From Hemerocallis citrina (lineage: Eukaryota > Streptophyta > Magnoliopsida > Asparagales > Asphodelaceae), in the NCBI GenBank assembly GCA_017893485.1, contig CM030367.1, positions 141,191,089 to 141,255,088 of the forward strand: DNA of 64,000 bases, given 5' to 3'. A program made the translations under genes and the position numbers. This document shows, in pieces, positions 1 through 10,599 of the stretch (position 1 is the stretch's first letter; each line of letters opens with the position of its first letter). Under the pieces are notes generated by a model. It saw only the letters and a list, made by a program, of their open reading frames with translations. It did not search any database and was not told the origin of the DNA.

Positions 1-3000
1 GTTGTGGTGTTTTGGTTGTCTTTTTCCCACTCCCGTTATTTTGATTCCTAATAAGATTTCAAAGCCAAAGAATTCCCTAATCTTATTTGCATTCCTATTT
101 GTATTTGACCCAAAATCCAAAACCCATTGTAAATCTACTACTAACTACTAATACCCAATACCCATTAGCCCACATCTAAACACTATATATATAACCATAC
201 CCTCACAAACCCTAACCCTATTTTCCCCTCTCATTCTTCCGGCCCCATCCTCTCTCTCCCTCTTGCTTGCTCCCGGCTGCACCCCAACCCGACCTTCACA
301 CCATCCCGGCCTCCCTCTACCCAGGCCGACCACCCCCTTGCCGGCCTACACCCTAACTTCGGCCACCACCCACAAACCCGAGCCTGCCTTGCTTTGCCGA
401 CCACCTACTCACCACCCCACCAACATCAACTCTTGCACCATCAAACCCCCTACTTCTCTTCGTGGTGGTCGCTTGCCACTTTGATCGTCTTTCGCTTGGA
501 GGAGTTTCGTTCGTGTGGAGATTTGTTCGTGATTGCTTGGATTCGCAGATTTAGCGGATTTTGTTCGTGGGTTTTGCTTCTAGGCTTGGTTGCATCGTTC
601 TTCATCCCCAAATTAAGGCAAGTAACTTGTACTCCAATTGATTTGTTTGATACAAGCCCCAAAGTTCACCTATAGTGTAGTTGGGTCTAGAGACAACTCG
701 TGATTGTGTTTTCCTTGATAGATTTTGTCTCTATTATGATATTTTGGCCATAGAAGACTCAAGACACAAATCTTGATATGAAATAACATAGGATTCGTCC
801 GTTCTTGAATTTGGTTCGTGTATGTGAGACTTGTGTGCAAATTCGTGTTTTGTTTGAGACCCATGCGAAATTCTTAGCGTGGACTTGTTAATAACCCTAA
901 TTCATGATGTTTAGACACTTGGTAGACTTTATTTCAAGTTTGGATGTGTTTGGATCAATTTTCTTGAAGCTAGGTTGATTTTATTTTAAGGGGAAGAATC
1001 TGTATTTTGGCACTGTTCTGTTTTGTTTGCTGTTTTCGACTATGCTACAGTCATTATCTTGATTTAGGTATAAAACATGAGTTTTAGATAATTTCGTCTA
1101 TTTTCAAACCCCTCTGACCTTGATTGATTTTGATTTCGTATGACTGAGTTATGACTGTTTTAGTACAGAGGTTTCGATCTTTTTCATATCTGTTTTCGGT
1201 AATTTTGATAACAAACTATTTTCAAGAACCATGCTATAAATATTATTTTGATCCAAAATTTTGGTCAGTGTTTCTTTATTTAGTTAGAAATTATCCAGAA
1301 TTTTGGTGAATTTTATTGATGAGTTTTATGTGATGTTTCATGCTCGTTTATAAAATCTATACATACTGTATTTTGCTCGCTGTTCTGTGAAGAACCATAT
1401 TTTCACTATGATTCCTTTTACTGTATGAAAAATATTTGTGAAATGTGAAAGTTAATATATTTTATCTACTTTCATATCCCTTTGGCGGAATTGGATTTCG
1501 TTTCACTGGTTGCGAGATATCTTTGTTTTCGTACAGTAGTGTTGGGAATTTATGATTTGCCAAACTATGTTTTTTTGATGCTTTCGTATTTTTGATGACT
1601 GATCTATTGTTACTGGAAAATTCTAAAACCTTATATTTAGTTACTGGACATATAGGGGAATACCCCAGATTTTTCGTGGATTTATTTGATGTGTTTTCAT
1701 GCTGTTTTTCTGTTCTTGAATTCGTTTTCCTGATTTCTGGCTGAACCTATTTTCTGTATTAAAACTAGTTTTGAGTTACGATTTTGTGAATTAGTATATG
1801 ACTTATTTATATTCACTGGATTCGTGTGGAAGTCTATTTTTCAGATCCTTCGATGGATCCAGATTTTCTTGTTTATAATACTAGGAATCTCTGTTTTGCT
1901 ACAGTAGGATCTTGCTGTCCTGAACTTGAGATTTGACAATTTTATCCTTTTATGAGATATCTTACACTCATACATGTTTAGTTTGCTACTTGTACTTGCC
2001 ACATGATCATGCCATTCTATTCTTGATATGTTTTGCATATTTACATGCTTGTTTGACATTAATAATAAAATTAACCAAGCCGGGGTTAAGGGTAAGATCT
2101 AGTAGTGGCTAGTGCAGAAACGTGTACTCGGAAGAACCTAGTAGTTATTGGATCTTGTTTACATGTGGAGCTTGACACAATATACATGACACGTACACAC
2201 ATGATACTAGAGCTTGTTTACATGATACATGATTACATGATACTTGGAGCTTGTCCCTGAGTACACTGCCCTGTATGGTCCCCTACAAAATCTAAAACTA
2301 AATTGTTTGTTGTAGCAACTTTGTAGTAAAAAACCGGGATGCATGAAATGTTACCTAGATAGTAAATCACTACAAGACTTGATACATGCTACTTGAACTT
2401 GACACTTGAACCTGATACATGCTTGCTTGATACTTGACTACATGATATATGAGACATGTTTACATGACACTTGAAACATGACACTTGATACATGATTACA
2501 TGACACTTGACATTTGATGCATGTTGCATGATACCTGATTTCCTGACACTTGATTTAAGCCATTTTACACTTGTTCACTTTTGCCATGCTAGTTGTTTAT
2601 TTTGGACATCATGATTATACCATGCTAGGTTTGTTACTTAGATTCACCCATTTTCATGTACTTGTATCTTACATTATTTGTGACCCGTAACTTGTAATTG
2701 ATGGGTACTTGTTTTTCTCTTTCATTCTCCTGCAATTTACTAATTGCAGATCAGGATGGACGGCTGCCAGATGGTATTGGCGAGATGATGTATTAGTGCG
2801 GGAGTTTCTGCTTTATTATTATTATTATTATTATTATTTGTTGCTTGAACTTGAATAAGATGTACTTGATTACTTGGATATTTATCTTGTATTTGGGCGA
2901 TGTGACTCAGAATATTTGACTTGTTCAGAACTTGATTATTTGAGATTATTGTATTTGGTTTCAAGTAATTTCTGTTGGTATCTTGTTTCAATTATGCATG

Positions 3001-3147
3001 TTTGGTTGTGCCTTTTGCTTCTGACTCTGATTATCTTGCGAAGTATTGCAAAGATTTCTTGAACAGCTTATAGATGATAAAAATCATTCGCTGGGCTTTT
3101 GTTACGTATCCGTATTCCGTACTCTCTTTGGGAAGCTGGGCATGACA
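1..3147 (+). mobile_element. Tekay/Del-type gypsy LTR, left end outside the window
   Basis: This non-coding stretch ends in TGACA at 3147, a typical LTR end. It is collinear with the LTR at 10936-14091. Both have a CT-rich leader after CCCTAACCC (about 215 here, 11250 there), a GGCAAGTA.CTTGTA motif (617 and 11733), an AAGCCGGGGTT..AAGGG block (2077 and 13161) and the same closing block TCCGTATTC..GG.AAGC.GGGC. By comparison about 100 bases of the left end are missing. TATA-like sequence lies at 183-193. Small open frames between 263 and 864 have no family features and are taken as chance. Whether this is a solo LTR or the 3' LTR of a full element cannot be seen. Confidence 0.75.
2812..2838. 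repeat. (TTA)n microsatellite
   Basis: About nine ATT/TTA units inside the LTR at 1-3147. It is absent from the homologous LTR at 10936-14091, so it arose after the two copies parted. Confidence 0.9.
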
Positions 3148-3741
3148 CGAAATGACGATTCTCATAATATAGAGGACGAAACATGTTGTTTCGTTCCAAA
3201 TTTTTTTTAATCGTATCGGACGAGACATGTTGTTTCGTCCTGAATTTTTTATTTACTTTTTTTAAAGATCAGACGGAACATGTTGTTCCGTCTCAATTAA
3301 AAAAAAAAAGAACGGGACGGGTTGTCCCGTCCGATCTAAAAATTGGACAAACAGATGTCGCGTTTGAACCCAATGTGTCACTTTCACCCAATTAACCCAC
3401 TAACTTAACACTCTAATCACTATTACTTAATATTTAATAAATATTTAGTATTATTTTAATCAATAATTAATTAACTAATTACTATTTAGTTACTAATTAT
3501 TATTTAATAATTGATTACTATTTAATAAATTTTTAAAAAATTAAGAGAGACGGGACAACATATCCTGTCTCTTCCCATTATTAAATTATTATTTTTTTTG
3601 ACCATACTAGACGATACATGTTGTGACGTCTTCCTATTTTTTGAGAAAGTTTTAGCAAACAATCACTATACACGTACGCTCTATTTGCTATTTATATATT
3701 TGTCATTTTTTCAAATATGAGAAACAAATATGTGGATGCTC
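3148..3741. mobile_element. Truncated TIR element (MITE) made of short palindromes
   Basis: The right end reads GGATGCTC followed by TAA (3742-3744), as in the MITE at 9421-10019, which has TAA on both sides. The left TIR is missing: the element is cut at 3148, where the LTR ends. Homology to the second MITE shows in ACGATT.CT.A.AATATAGA.GACG (3154-3178 against 9555-9578). Inside are at least five short hairpins with related stems: 3174-3197, 3218-3240, 3271-3293, 3312-3330 and 3547-3571. A weaker one lies at 3609-3631. Size and TSD fit PIF/Harbinger (Tourist-like) elements; no transposase is encoded. It ends 192 bases before the COBRA-like start codon. Confidence 0.6.
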
Positions 3742-3855
3742 TAAACGACGTAATCCGCAAACCCGTAGTTTTGGTGGGGACTGTAAACTCCTCTTCTAAA
3801 TCTCCGCCTCAAAAAAACCTCCTGTCAAATTCCTACAAAAAAACGAGAAGATCTT

Positions 3856-3886
<31 letters not shown>

Positions 3887-3933
3887 AAACGAAAATTCAA
3901 AATCCAAAATCTCATTTTCCAAAAGCCGAAGCC
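3688..3933 (+). promoter_or_regulatory. Probable promoter and leader of the COBRA-like gene
   Basis: A TATA-like stretch (TATTTATATATT, 3690-3701) lies about 235 bases before the ATG, inside the end of the MITE remnant. A CT-rich tract (3858-3889), usual in plant 5' leaders, follows. The start codon context is GCCATGGCT, close to the plant optimum. The transcription start is inferred. If it is right, the transposon supplies the core promoter. Confidence 0.4.
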
Positions 3934-5898
3934 ATGGCTTCTCCCTTGTTCTCCTTCTTCTTCCTATTCTCTCTCTTAATCTTCTCTTCCCAATCCCAGA
4001 AAACCCCAGCTCCCGATCCCGGCTGCAACGGCATCCTCTTAACCTACTCCATCATCGACCGCCAAAAGATCCGCCCTTTCCTCTCCGACCCTGCCCTTCA
4101 ACCCTCCTCCTTCCGCGCCACCGCCACCATCCTCAACTCCTGGTACACCGACCTCAAGTCATGGACCCTCCTCATCGGCTTCGCCCACAACGAGCTCCTC
4201 GTCTCCGCCTCCAACGCCGTCCTCAACAACCCATTCCCTTTCCCTTTCAACACCACCTCCTCCTCTTCCCCTGCATCCTTCTCCGGCTCCCCCAATCCCG
4301 ACCTCAAAAACCCCATCGACACCGCCGCCGACCCCACCCAGATCCAGACCCACATCGACCTCCTCGGCACCTTCTTCGGATCCCCCTTACCAGCTTACCC
4401 GCTACCCACTCTCCTCTCCATCACCGATCCCTTCTTCTCCTGCCCCAAAACCCCCAAGCTCAACTCAACCACCTCTCTCACTACCTGCTGCGTTCCCAAC
4501 CCCAATCCAAATCTCAACGATACGGCGGCTAATGCGAAAGACTTCTTGCCACGGCGATCTGGCGATTTGAATATCTTTTATGACGTCACTCAGGCGTACC
4601 CGTCGAACTATTTGGCTCAGGTGACTATTGAGAATGGCAATGCGCTTGGGAGGCTGGATAATTGGCGGCTGTCGTGGGAGTGGCGGCGAGGGGAGTTTAT
4701 TTACTCGATGAAGGGGGCGTATCCCAACTTGACCGATGCGTCAGAGTGTATTTTGGGGAAGCAGGGGCAGTACTACCAGGAATTCGATTTCAGTAAGGTG
4801 GTTTCGTGTGCGAAGAATCCGGTGATTTTGGACCTGCCGTTGTCGAGGTTTAACGATACGGAGGTTGGGAAGATTCCGTTCTGCTGTCGGAATGGGATGA
4901 TTTTGCCAGCAGTGATGGATCCATCTCAGACTAAGTCGGCGTTTCAGATGCAGGTTTATAAGATGCCGCCGGATTTGAATAGGACTATTTTGAACCCGCC
5001 ACAGAATTGGAGGATTGATGGTGGGTTGTGGAACCCGAGTTATCAGTGTGGGCAGCCGTTTCTGGTTGACCCGACCATGTACCCGGATCCGAGTGGATTG
5101 CAGACTAGTACTGCAGCGATCGCGACGTGGCAGGTGGTGTGTAATATTACGAAGCCGAAGGGGGCTAGCCCTAAGTGTTGTGTGTCCTTCTCTGCATTTT
5201 ATAATGAGTCGGTTGTGCCTTGTAAGACTTGTGCTTGTGGGTGTCCGAGCACGGGGTTGAGGCGGACGTGCAATGCGACTGCACCTGCGGTTCTTGAGCC
5301 TCCACAGGCACTGCTTGTTCCGTTTGATAATAGGACTGCTTTGATCAAGGAGTTTGCTTCGCAGCATCGGTTCATTGTGCCGAATCCTATGCCTTGCGGG
5401 GATTACTGTGGTGTTAGTATCAATTGGCATTTGAGTTCAGATTATAGGCAGGGGTGGAGTGCAAGGGTTACACTGTTCAATTGGGAAGATGGTAGTTTTG
5501 CTGATTGGTTTGCTGCGGTTGAGATAGGAAAGGCTTATGACGGGTTTGAAGCAACGTATTCGTTTAATGGGACAGCGATTGGGAACAATACTATCTTTAT
5601 GGAAGGGTTATCGGGCTTGAATTACTTGGTGGGCGAAGTGGATGGAGCAAATCCCGCAACGGATCCAAGAGTACCTGGGAAGCTACAGTCAGTGATCTCG
5701 TTTACTAAGAAACAGACACCAGGGATTAATGTGGTAGGAGGGGATGGATTTCCGAAGAAGGTCTTCTTTAATGGGGAAGAGTGCTCAATGCCCGATATAT
5801 TTCCTACTGGTCGGGGTAACAGAAATGTTGGTTCTGGGTTTCTAGGTTTGGTTTTGGTTATGGTTGTTGCTACTGCTATTGCAATGCTGGAGCTATAG
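3934..5898 (+). CDS. COBL7: COBRA-like protein, COBL7-type, GPI-anchored
   Basis: A complete single-exon frame of 654 residues. Residues 1-21 are a hydrophobic signal peptide. Residues about 25-205 form the N-terminal extension that separates the long COBL7-11 subgroup from the shorter COBRA/COBL1-6 group. The COBRA domain begins near residue 209 (GDLNIFYDVTQAYPSNY) and contains the hallmark CCVS motif at 415-418, followed by the Cys-rich CKTCACGC. About a dozen N-glycosylation sequons are visible. The last 20 residues are hydrophobic after a small-residue stretch (GSG), as expected for a GPI signal. The family acts at the outer plasma membrane and cell wall in cellulose deposition and oriented growth, and some members act in pollen tubes; the role of this copy is inferred. 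COBL7, 8 and 10 orthology is not resolved. The first 590 bases are C-rich and the rest G-rich. Confidence 0.95.
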   Translation: MASPLFSFFFLFSLLIFSSQSQKTPAPDPGCNGILLTYSIIDRQKIRPFLSDPALQPSSFRATATILNSWYTDLKSWTLLIGFAHNELLVSASNAVLNNPFPFPFNTTSSSSPASFSGSPNPDLKNPIDTAADPTQIQTHIDLLGTFFGSPLPAYPLPTLLSITDPFFSCPKTPKLNSTTSLTTCCVPNPNPNLNDTAANAKDFLPRRSGDLNIFYDVTQAYPSNYLAQVTIENGNALGRLDNWRLSWEWRRGEFIYSMKGAYPNLTDASECILGKQGQYYQEFDFSKVVSCAKNPVILDLPLSRFNDTEVGKIPFCCRNGMILPAVMDPSQTKSAFQMQVYKMPPDLNRTILNPPQNWRIDGGLWNPSYQCGQPFLVDPTMYPDPSGLQTSTAAIATWQVVCNITKPKGASPKCCVSFSAFYNESVVPCKTCACGCPSTGLRRTCNATAPAVLEPPQALLVPFDNRTALIKEFASQHRFIVPNPMPCGDYCGVSINWHLSSDYRQGWSARVTLFNWEDGSFADWFAAVEIGKAYDGFEATYSFNGTAIGNNTIFMEGLSGLNYLVGEVDGANPATDPRVPGKLQSVISFTKKQTPGINVVGGDGFPKKVFFNGEECSMPDIFPTGRGNRNVGSGFLGLVLVMVVATAIAMLEL

Positions 5899-5960
5899 AG
5901 GATTGATGCTTTGATTGATGCTGATTCTTTGATTCTTTCTATGCTTGAATTGATTTGGGA

Positions 5961-6008
5961 AAGGCGGAGATGGAGATGGAGATGGAGATGGAGGCGGAGG
6001 CGGATATA
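5961..6008. repeat. Purine-rich minisatellite
   Basis: Six-base units GGAGAT, GGAGGC and GGCGGA in tandem, 63 bases after the COBRA-like stop codon. The related unit GGCGGATATA recurs at 6069-6091, inside the next tandem array, so the two arrays overlap. Confidence 0.85.
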
Positions 6009-6371
6009 GACACATCATGTCAAATTGTTGGTACCTTCTCAATGTATCCAGTAATGTTTTGGACTAATAGGCGGATATAGGCGGATATAGACACATCATG
6101 TCAAATTGTTGGTACCTTCTCAATGTATCCAGTAATGTTTTGGACTAATATTACTCTGCCAAGCGTTTCTTACACTCTTGAGAAAGTTTTGTCATGTCAA
6201 ATTGTTGGTACCTTCTCAATGTATCCTGTAATGTTTTGGACTAATATAACTCTGCCAAGTGTTTCTTACACTATTAAGAAAGTTGTCATGTCAAATTGTT
6301 GGTACATTCTCAATGTATCTAGTAATCTTTTGGGCTAATATTACGCCCCAAAGTGTTTCTTATACCCTTAA
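6009..6371. repeat. Tandem array, 81-96 base units (four copies)
   Basis: The block CATGTCAAATTGTTGGTAC starts at 6016, 6097, 6193 and 6287 and is followed each time by TTCTCAATGTAT.. and TTTTGG.CTAATA. A fifth copy begins at 10033, beyond the inserted MITE and copia element. Removing the insertions (6372-10022) restores a spacing of about 95 bases, which confirms one original array in the 3' flank of the COBRA-like gene. Confidence 0.9.
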
Positions 6372-6374
6372 GAG

Positions 6375-7111
6375 TGTTAGGATTGTGTCTTGTATATTCG
6401 TTGTTCAGATTAGAAAAACGTAAGATGAAGAACGGAGGTCAAAGCGTCGAAATAAGTAGAAGGAGAAACAGCAGCAACAAGGTGCAGGCTAGTTGCGGTT
6501 GACCTGTTTTGGTGACAGTCGACCGCACTCCCTACCGCTCGTAGTACAGGGAATGTCAGAGAGTGGTACGGTCGACCGGTCTTGTTGGACGGTCGATCGC
6601 CCGCGGCACTGTGTTCGTTTTGGACCTCGATTTGTTAGGTCGTTTTAGTCCAATCTTCAATTTCAAGTCAGATTGTGTGGCTCCTATTCAGTTACTTCTT
6701 TTGCAGGTTTTATCGGACGACTAGGATCAAAATTAGATCTAGGTTTTCTCTCTATTCTTCAATATATATTGTAAACTCCTCCAATATGAGAGGGAGTACT
6801 TCATAGATTCTTTTTCTCCATTGCAAAGAGAGGCTCGAGAGAGAGATAGTTCTTGGTTGGTGAGTTTAATTTCTTGTATCAAGTGAATCAGTAACTCCTT
6901 CTAATCTCTTCTAGTTGAATATCAGATTTCCTTATATTTCTCCCCGGATTAAGCAAAAGCTAACCGGGATAAGTCATCGTTGTTGTGTTTGTGTTAGTTT
7001 GGTGGATCTACTTGCTTGCTCAATCTATTCGCCTCGTCTACTTTGACTTTCTTATTGCTTTATTAGTTCCGCTGCGACCAAAGGGCGTTTGTTGATGCCC
7101 CAATCCCAACA
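6375..7111 (+). repeat. Left LTR of the copia element at 6375-9418
   Basis: 737 bases, TG..CA ends. It differs from the right LTR by roughly 5% by eye. It holds two pairs of GTCGAC-core boxes: 6496 with 6516, and 6569 with 6590. Confidence 0.93.
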
Positions 7112-7113
7112 AC

Positions 7114-7125
7114 TGGTATCAGAGC
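7114..7125 (+). other. Primer binding site, tRNA-iMet type
   Basis: TGGTATCAGAGC, two bases after the left LTR, complementary to the 3' end of plant initiator methionine tRNA and usual for copia elements. Confidence 0.9.
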
Positions 7126-7152
7126 TTCAGGTTGCCAAGTTCCTTGGTTAAG

Positions 7153-8394
7153 ATGACATGCCACAATATTTTGAAGATCAAGCAGTTCGATGGTAATATC
7201 AATTTCAATCTTTGGAAGACCGACATGTATGATGTTCTTATTCAAGAACGGTTGCAGTCAGCAGTTAAGAAGAAGGAAAAACCAACTGATATGAAGGATG
7301 ACGTTTGGAAAGATATTCGTGAAAGAGCCATAAGTCTGATCCGACTATCCTTGATGAACGAGGTCAAGTGCAGATTTCTTGAAGAAACTGATGCGGTGAG
7401 TTTGCGAGAAAGACTCATAGCTGACTACTCCGGTTCGTTGTTATTAGATCGGATGCATTGGAAGAGGAAGTTGTTCCGTTTATCTATGAAGTAAGGTACC
7501 GATCTCCAAGACCACATTACAGAGTCCAATAAGGTATTATTTGAACTTAAGGCGATCAACACAAATGTGTGTGAGGAAGATAAAGCTTTCAACCTGATTT
7601 ATTTACTGGCGGATTCGTACGAGCCTTTGATCATGATCATGCTACACGGTAGATCTGCCAAGGAGAGTATTTTGGTAGATGGTGTAATCAAAGCATTGAA
7701 GGAAAATCAACTTAGGAAGGAGACCCATAAATCATCATCGTCTATTCTTACAAGTTGTCTAGCAGTGGATGGTTCTTCGTTGGAAAGACAAAGTGCTTTG
7801 CAAAATGATTCGATCCGTTGCCTATATTGCATGAGGCCAGAACATATCAAGAAAGACTGTTGAAAATTACAGAATCAAGAGAGCGCCAAGAACGGGAGTT
7901 CAGCTGCTAATGTAGTTAGTGCCTTTGATTCAGGTAGTTCGTGTCTTCTTGTTTCAAATTCTTTAGAAGTGGATTCTAGTTGGTATCTTGACTCAGAGAG
8001 TTCTTCTCATATTTGCTCCGAGAGGGAGTTATTTTCTACTTATAAGTCTACTACAGGGGGTTATGTAACAACGAATACTGGTAATATTTGTGAAGTAGTG
8101 GGTGAGGGGACAGTTGAGTTGAAGATGCCACGTCTAAATATGTTCACTTTAAGTGATGTTTTGCATATTCCTTTGCTGAAATGGAATCTTATTTTTGTGG
8201 GAACTCTTGATGCACGGGGCTGCAGGTACACAGCTCAAGGTGGAGTTCTGTTTATTTTTCAAGGTCGTCGTGAAGTGATTAGAGGTATGAGAGTGGTTGG
8301 GCCAAGCCAACAAATCTCTACAAGCTTTGGGAAATTCGAAAATCCTGTGCAGGGGTTGATAGTTCTTTTCCCATTATTCCCGCAAGCTCGCTAG
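7153..8394 (+). pseudogene. Copia gag-protease remnant
   Basis: One reading frame with two in-frame stops (TAA at 7492, TGA at 7861). The N-terminal part is copia gag (FDGNINFNLWKTDMYDVL). A CCHC zinc knuckle (CLYCMRPEHIKKDC) lies at about 7819-7860. Then comes the protease start WYLDSESSSH at about 7981; the catalytic Asp-Ser-Gly reads Asp-Ser-Glu, so it is probably inactive. Both stops could come from Gln or Arg codons by single C-to-T changes (inference). After about 8350 the frame leaves copia homology and ends, where the rest of pol is deleted. ATG 7153 is chosen because gag homology starts there. Confidence 0.85.
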
Positions 8395-8685
8395 TTTGCC
8401 GCAACTAGAATCATCGAGACGAGATCACGACGTTCGAATATCGTCGAGAGGTGGAGAATGCCTAAGGGTAGGTGGAGTTCGTGCGGAGTTTGGTAACTTC
8501 GTGAGTACATCTACGGAGGTGTATCCTTGAAGGGGTATACTGGATTTGGTGAGAATAGGTAGAGATCATTTCAATTAGAAGAAGAAGCTATTGTTCAAAG
8601 TTTTCTTTGCAAGTGGAATTTGTTAGAGTTTGGAGATGAGTAACATATCATGTGATAGCACTCATATGCAATTCAAGGTGGAGTT

Positions 8686-9418
8686 TGTTAGGATTGTGTC
8701 TTGTATACTCGTTGTTCAGATTAGAAGGCAAGATGAAGAACGAACATCGAAGCGCCGAAGTGAGTAGAAAGAGAAACAGCAGCAGCAAGGTGCAGGCTAG
8801 TTGCAGTCGACCAGTCTTGGTGACAGTCGACCACACCCCCGACCGCTCGTAGTACAAGGAATGTCAGAGAGTGGTACGGTCGATCGGTCTTGTTGGACGG
8901 TCGACCGCCCGCGGCACTGTGTTCGTTTTGGACCCCAATTTGTTAGGACATTTCAGCCCAATCTTCAACTCCAAGTCAGATCGTGCGGCTCCTATTCAGT
9001 TACTTCCTTTCCAGGTTTTGTCGGACGACCGATTTTCAAGATTAGACCTAGGTTTTCTTTATTCTTCTATATATATTGTAAACTCCTCCAATATGAGAGA
9101 GAGTACTTCATAGATTCTTTTTCTCCATTGCAAAGAGAGACTCGAGAGAGAGATAGTTCTTGGTGGGTGAGTTTAATTCCTTGTATTCAGTGAATCAATA
9201 ACTTCTTGTAATCTTTTCTAGTTGAATATCAGATCTCCCTATATTTCCCCCCGGATTAAGCAAAAGCTAATCGGGATAAGTCATCGTTGTTGTGTTTGTG
9301 TTAGTTTGGTGGATCTACTTGCTTGCTCAATCTATTTGCCTCGTCTACTTCGACTTTCTCATTGCTCTATTAGTTTCGCTGCGACCAGGAGGCGTTTGTT
9401 GATGCCCCAATCCCAACA
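8686..9418 (+). repeat. Right LTR of the copia element at 6375-9418
   Basis: 733 bases, TGTTAGG..CCCAACA. Paired GTCGAC-core boxes lie at 8804/8824 and 8877/8898, the same places as in the left LTR. Confidence 0.93.
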
Positions 9419-9420
9419 AA

Positions 9421-10019
9421 GAGTATCCATTATCTTTTGCTAAAAATCCAAAATTTAGCAATTAGGTTGAAAAAACTCCTCATTGTCGTTTGCTAATAAT
9501 TAAAAATATATAATAGACTGAACAATCGACTGCTAAAGATAGAACCAGCTTTAGACGATTACTAAAATATAGAAGACGGGAGATGATGTTTCGTCCGTTT
9601 AACTTTTTTTAAAATATGGTCAAACGGAAGATCTGCCAAGTTATTTAATAAATTTTTTCCCTAAAAATTACGAAAATGCCATTAAATAATTATGAAAATA
9701 CCATTAAAAAAAAATCAAAAAACGAAAAAATCAAAAAAGAAATGAAAATGCTCGGACGGAAGGCAACCTTCTGGTTGAAAAGAAGCTGCATAGAATTACA
9801 AAATTGCCATTGGGTTACGAAAATGCCATTTACACAATTTAAAAATTCTAAAAAAAGTGTCAAACGGAAGATGATCCTTCGTTTCTCCAATTTTAAATAT
9901 TAAAAAATTCTGAAGTTGTAAATTTAGCAATAATGATAGTAGCACTCGCTCATTGTTTCTAAATGCTAAATGCTAAATGCTAATAATAAAAAATTTAGAA
10001 GAAAGGATAGTGGATGCTC
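9421..10019. mobile_element. PIF/Harbinger-like MITE, TSD TAA, split at its left tip
   Basis: Terminal inverted repeats are GAGTATCCATTATC on the left and GATAGTGGATGCTC on the right. The target duplication TAA lies at 6369-6371 and 10020-10022. The copia element (6375-9418) inserted between bases 3 and 6 of the left TIR, so GAG is present at 6372-6374 and again at 9421-9423. About 600 bases, no coding capacity. The interior has short hairpins (9575-9595, about 9755-9776, 9861-9884) related to those at 3148-3741. The 3-base TAA duplication fits PIF/Harbinger. Confidence 0.8.
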
Positions 10020-10115
10020 TAAGAAAGTTTTGTCATGACAAATTGTTGGTACCTTCTCAATGTATCCAGTAATGTTTTGGACTAATATTTCCCTGCGAAG
10101 TTTTTCTTACACACA
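10020..10115. repeat. Fifth unit of the 81-96 base tandem array
   Basis: TCATGACAAATTGTTGGTACC and the following block match the units at 6016-6371. The MITE and the copia element cut it off from the rest of the array. Confidence 0.85.
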
Positions 10116-10229
10116 GAAAGTTTCTTACACTCATATGACGTTCTCATTGTTTACTATCTCCATTGCTCCTTTTCTAGTCTATTTCTGGTTTTGTTGTTAG
10201 CCTGCATATTTTAGTTCATTGTTAATTGC

Positions 10230-10533
10230 AAGTTTTTTTTTTAATCGTTAAATGGTGGGTTGAATGCCCCCCGCATTTCATTAAAAAGAATTTAACAAAA
10301 CATACAACAAAAAATAAGGTTTATGAAGTTCAGATTCCAATAGGTTGGATTCTGGAACTCATATACCCCAACCAATAAACAAAAAATACATCAAAATATA
10401 ATCGTATTGACCGTCCAACCTCTCCAAAGAGAATTTCTCGTGCCAATTTGAGCTTACTTTCTCACTCAGTCCCTCGCTTGTACACCATTTATCTTCTCCA
10501 ACTATCGCCCGATCCCCTCAATCGCCCACAGCA
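10230..10533 (-). mobile_element. LINE-like 3' end remnant (minus strand)
   Basis: A poly-T run near 10230 is followed by AATGGTGGGTTGAATGCCCC and TTTCATTAAAA. Read on the minus strand this is an L1-like 3' tail ending in poly-A. A similar arrangement with clear target duplications is at 54302-54462. No coding part is recognisable and no clean duplication is seen here, so the right border is approximate. Confidence 0.45.
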
Positions 10534-10599
10534 TTGACCCAAACGTCAACCCTAAAAGCCACATGGGAGACACAGCAGGCATTCCACCAATCTGACAAC

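Larger units (their letters stand above)
6375..9418 (+). mobile_element. Non-autonomous Ty1/copia element with TSD AAGAG
   Basis: A complete LTR element of 3044 bases, bounded by the 5-base duplication AAGAG at 6370-6374 and 9419-9423. LTRs run TGTTAGG..CCCAACA. The primer site TGGTATCAGAGC (initiator Met tRNA) follows the left LTR after two bases. A purine-rich tract (GGTGGAG, 8677-8683) precedes the right LTR. The internal region has only gag and part of protease; integrase, RT and RNase H are absent, so movement would need another element. 8395-8685 is a non-coding remnant. It sits three bases inside the tip of the MITE at 9421-10019. Confidence 0.95.

Noticed and set aside
263..675. Open frames after the CT-rich leader of the first LTR
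   Set aside because: Pro/Thr-rich, not conserved in the homologous LTR at 10936-14091 and without an ATG context or domain.
3717..4532. 271-codon open frame overlapping the COBRA-like start
   Set aside because: Its Pro/Arg/Leu-rich product comes from the C-rich composition of the true frame. It has no family motif and begins inside the MITE.
4741..5430. 229-codon minus-strand frame
   Set aside because: Lies wholly inside the COBRA-like gene, whose frame has a signal peptide, the CCVS motif and a GPI tail. The reverse frame is a codon-bias shadow.
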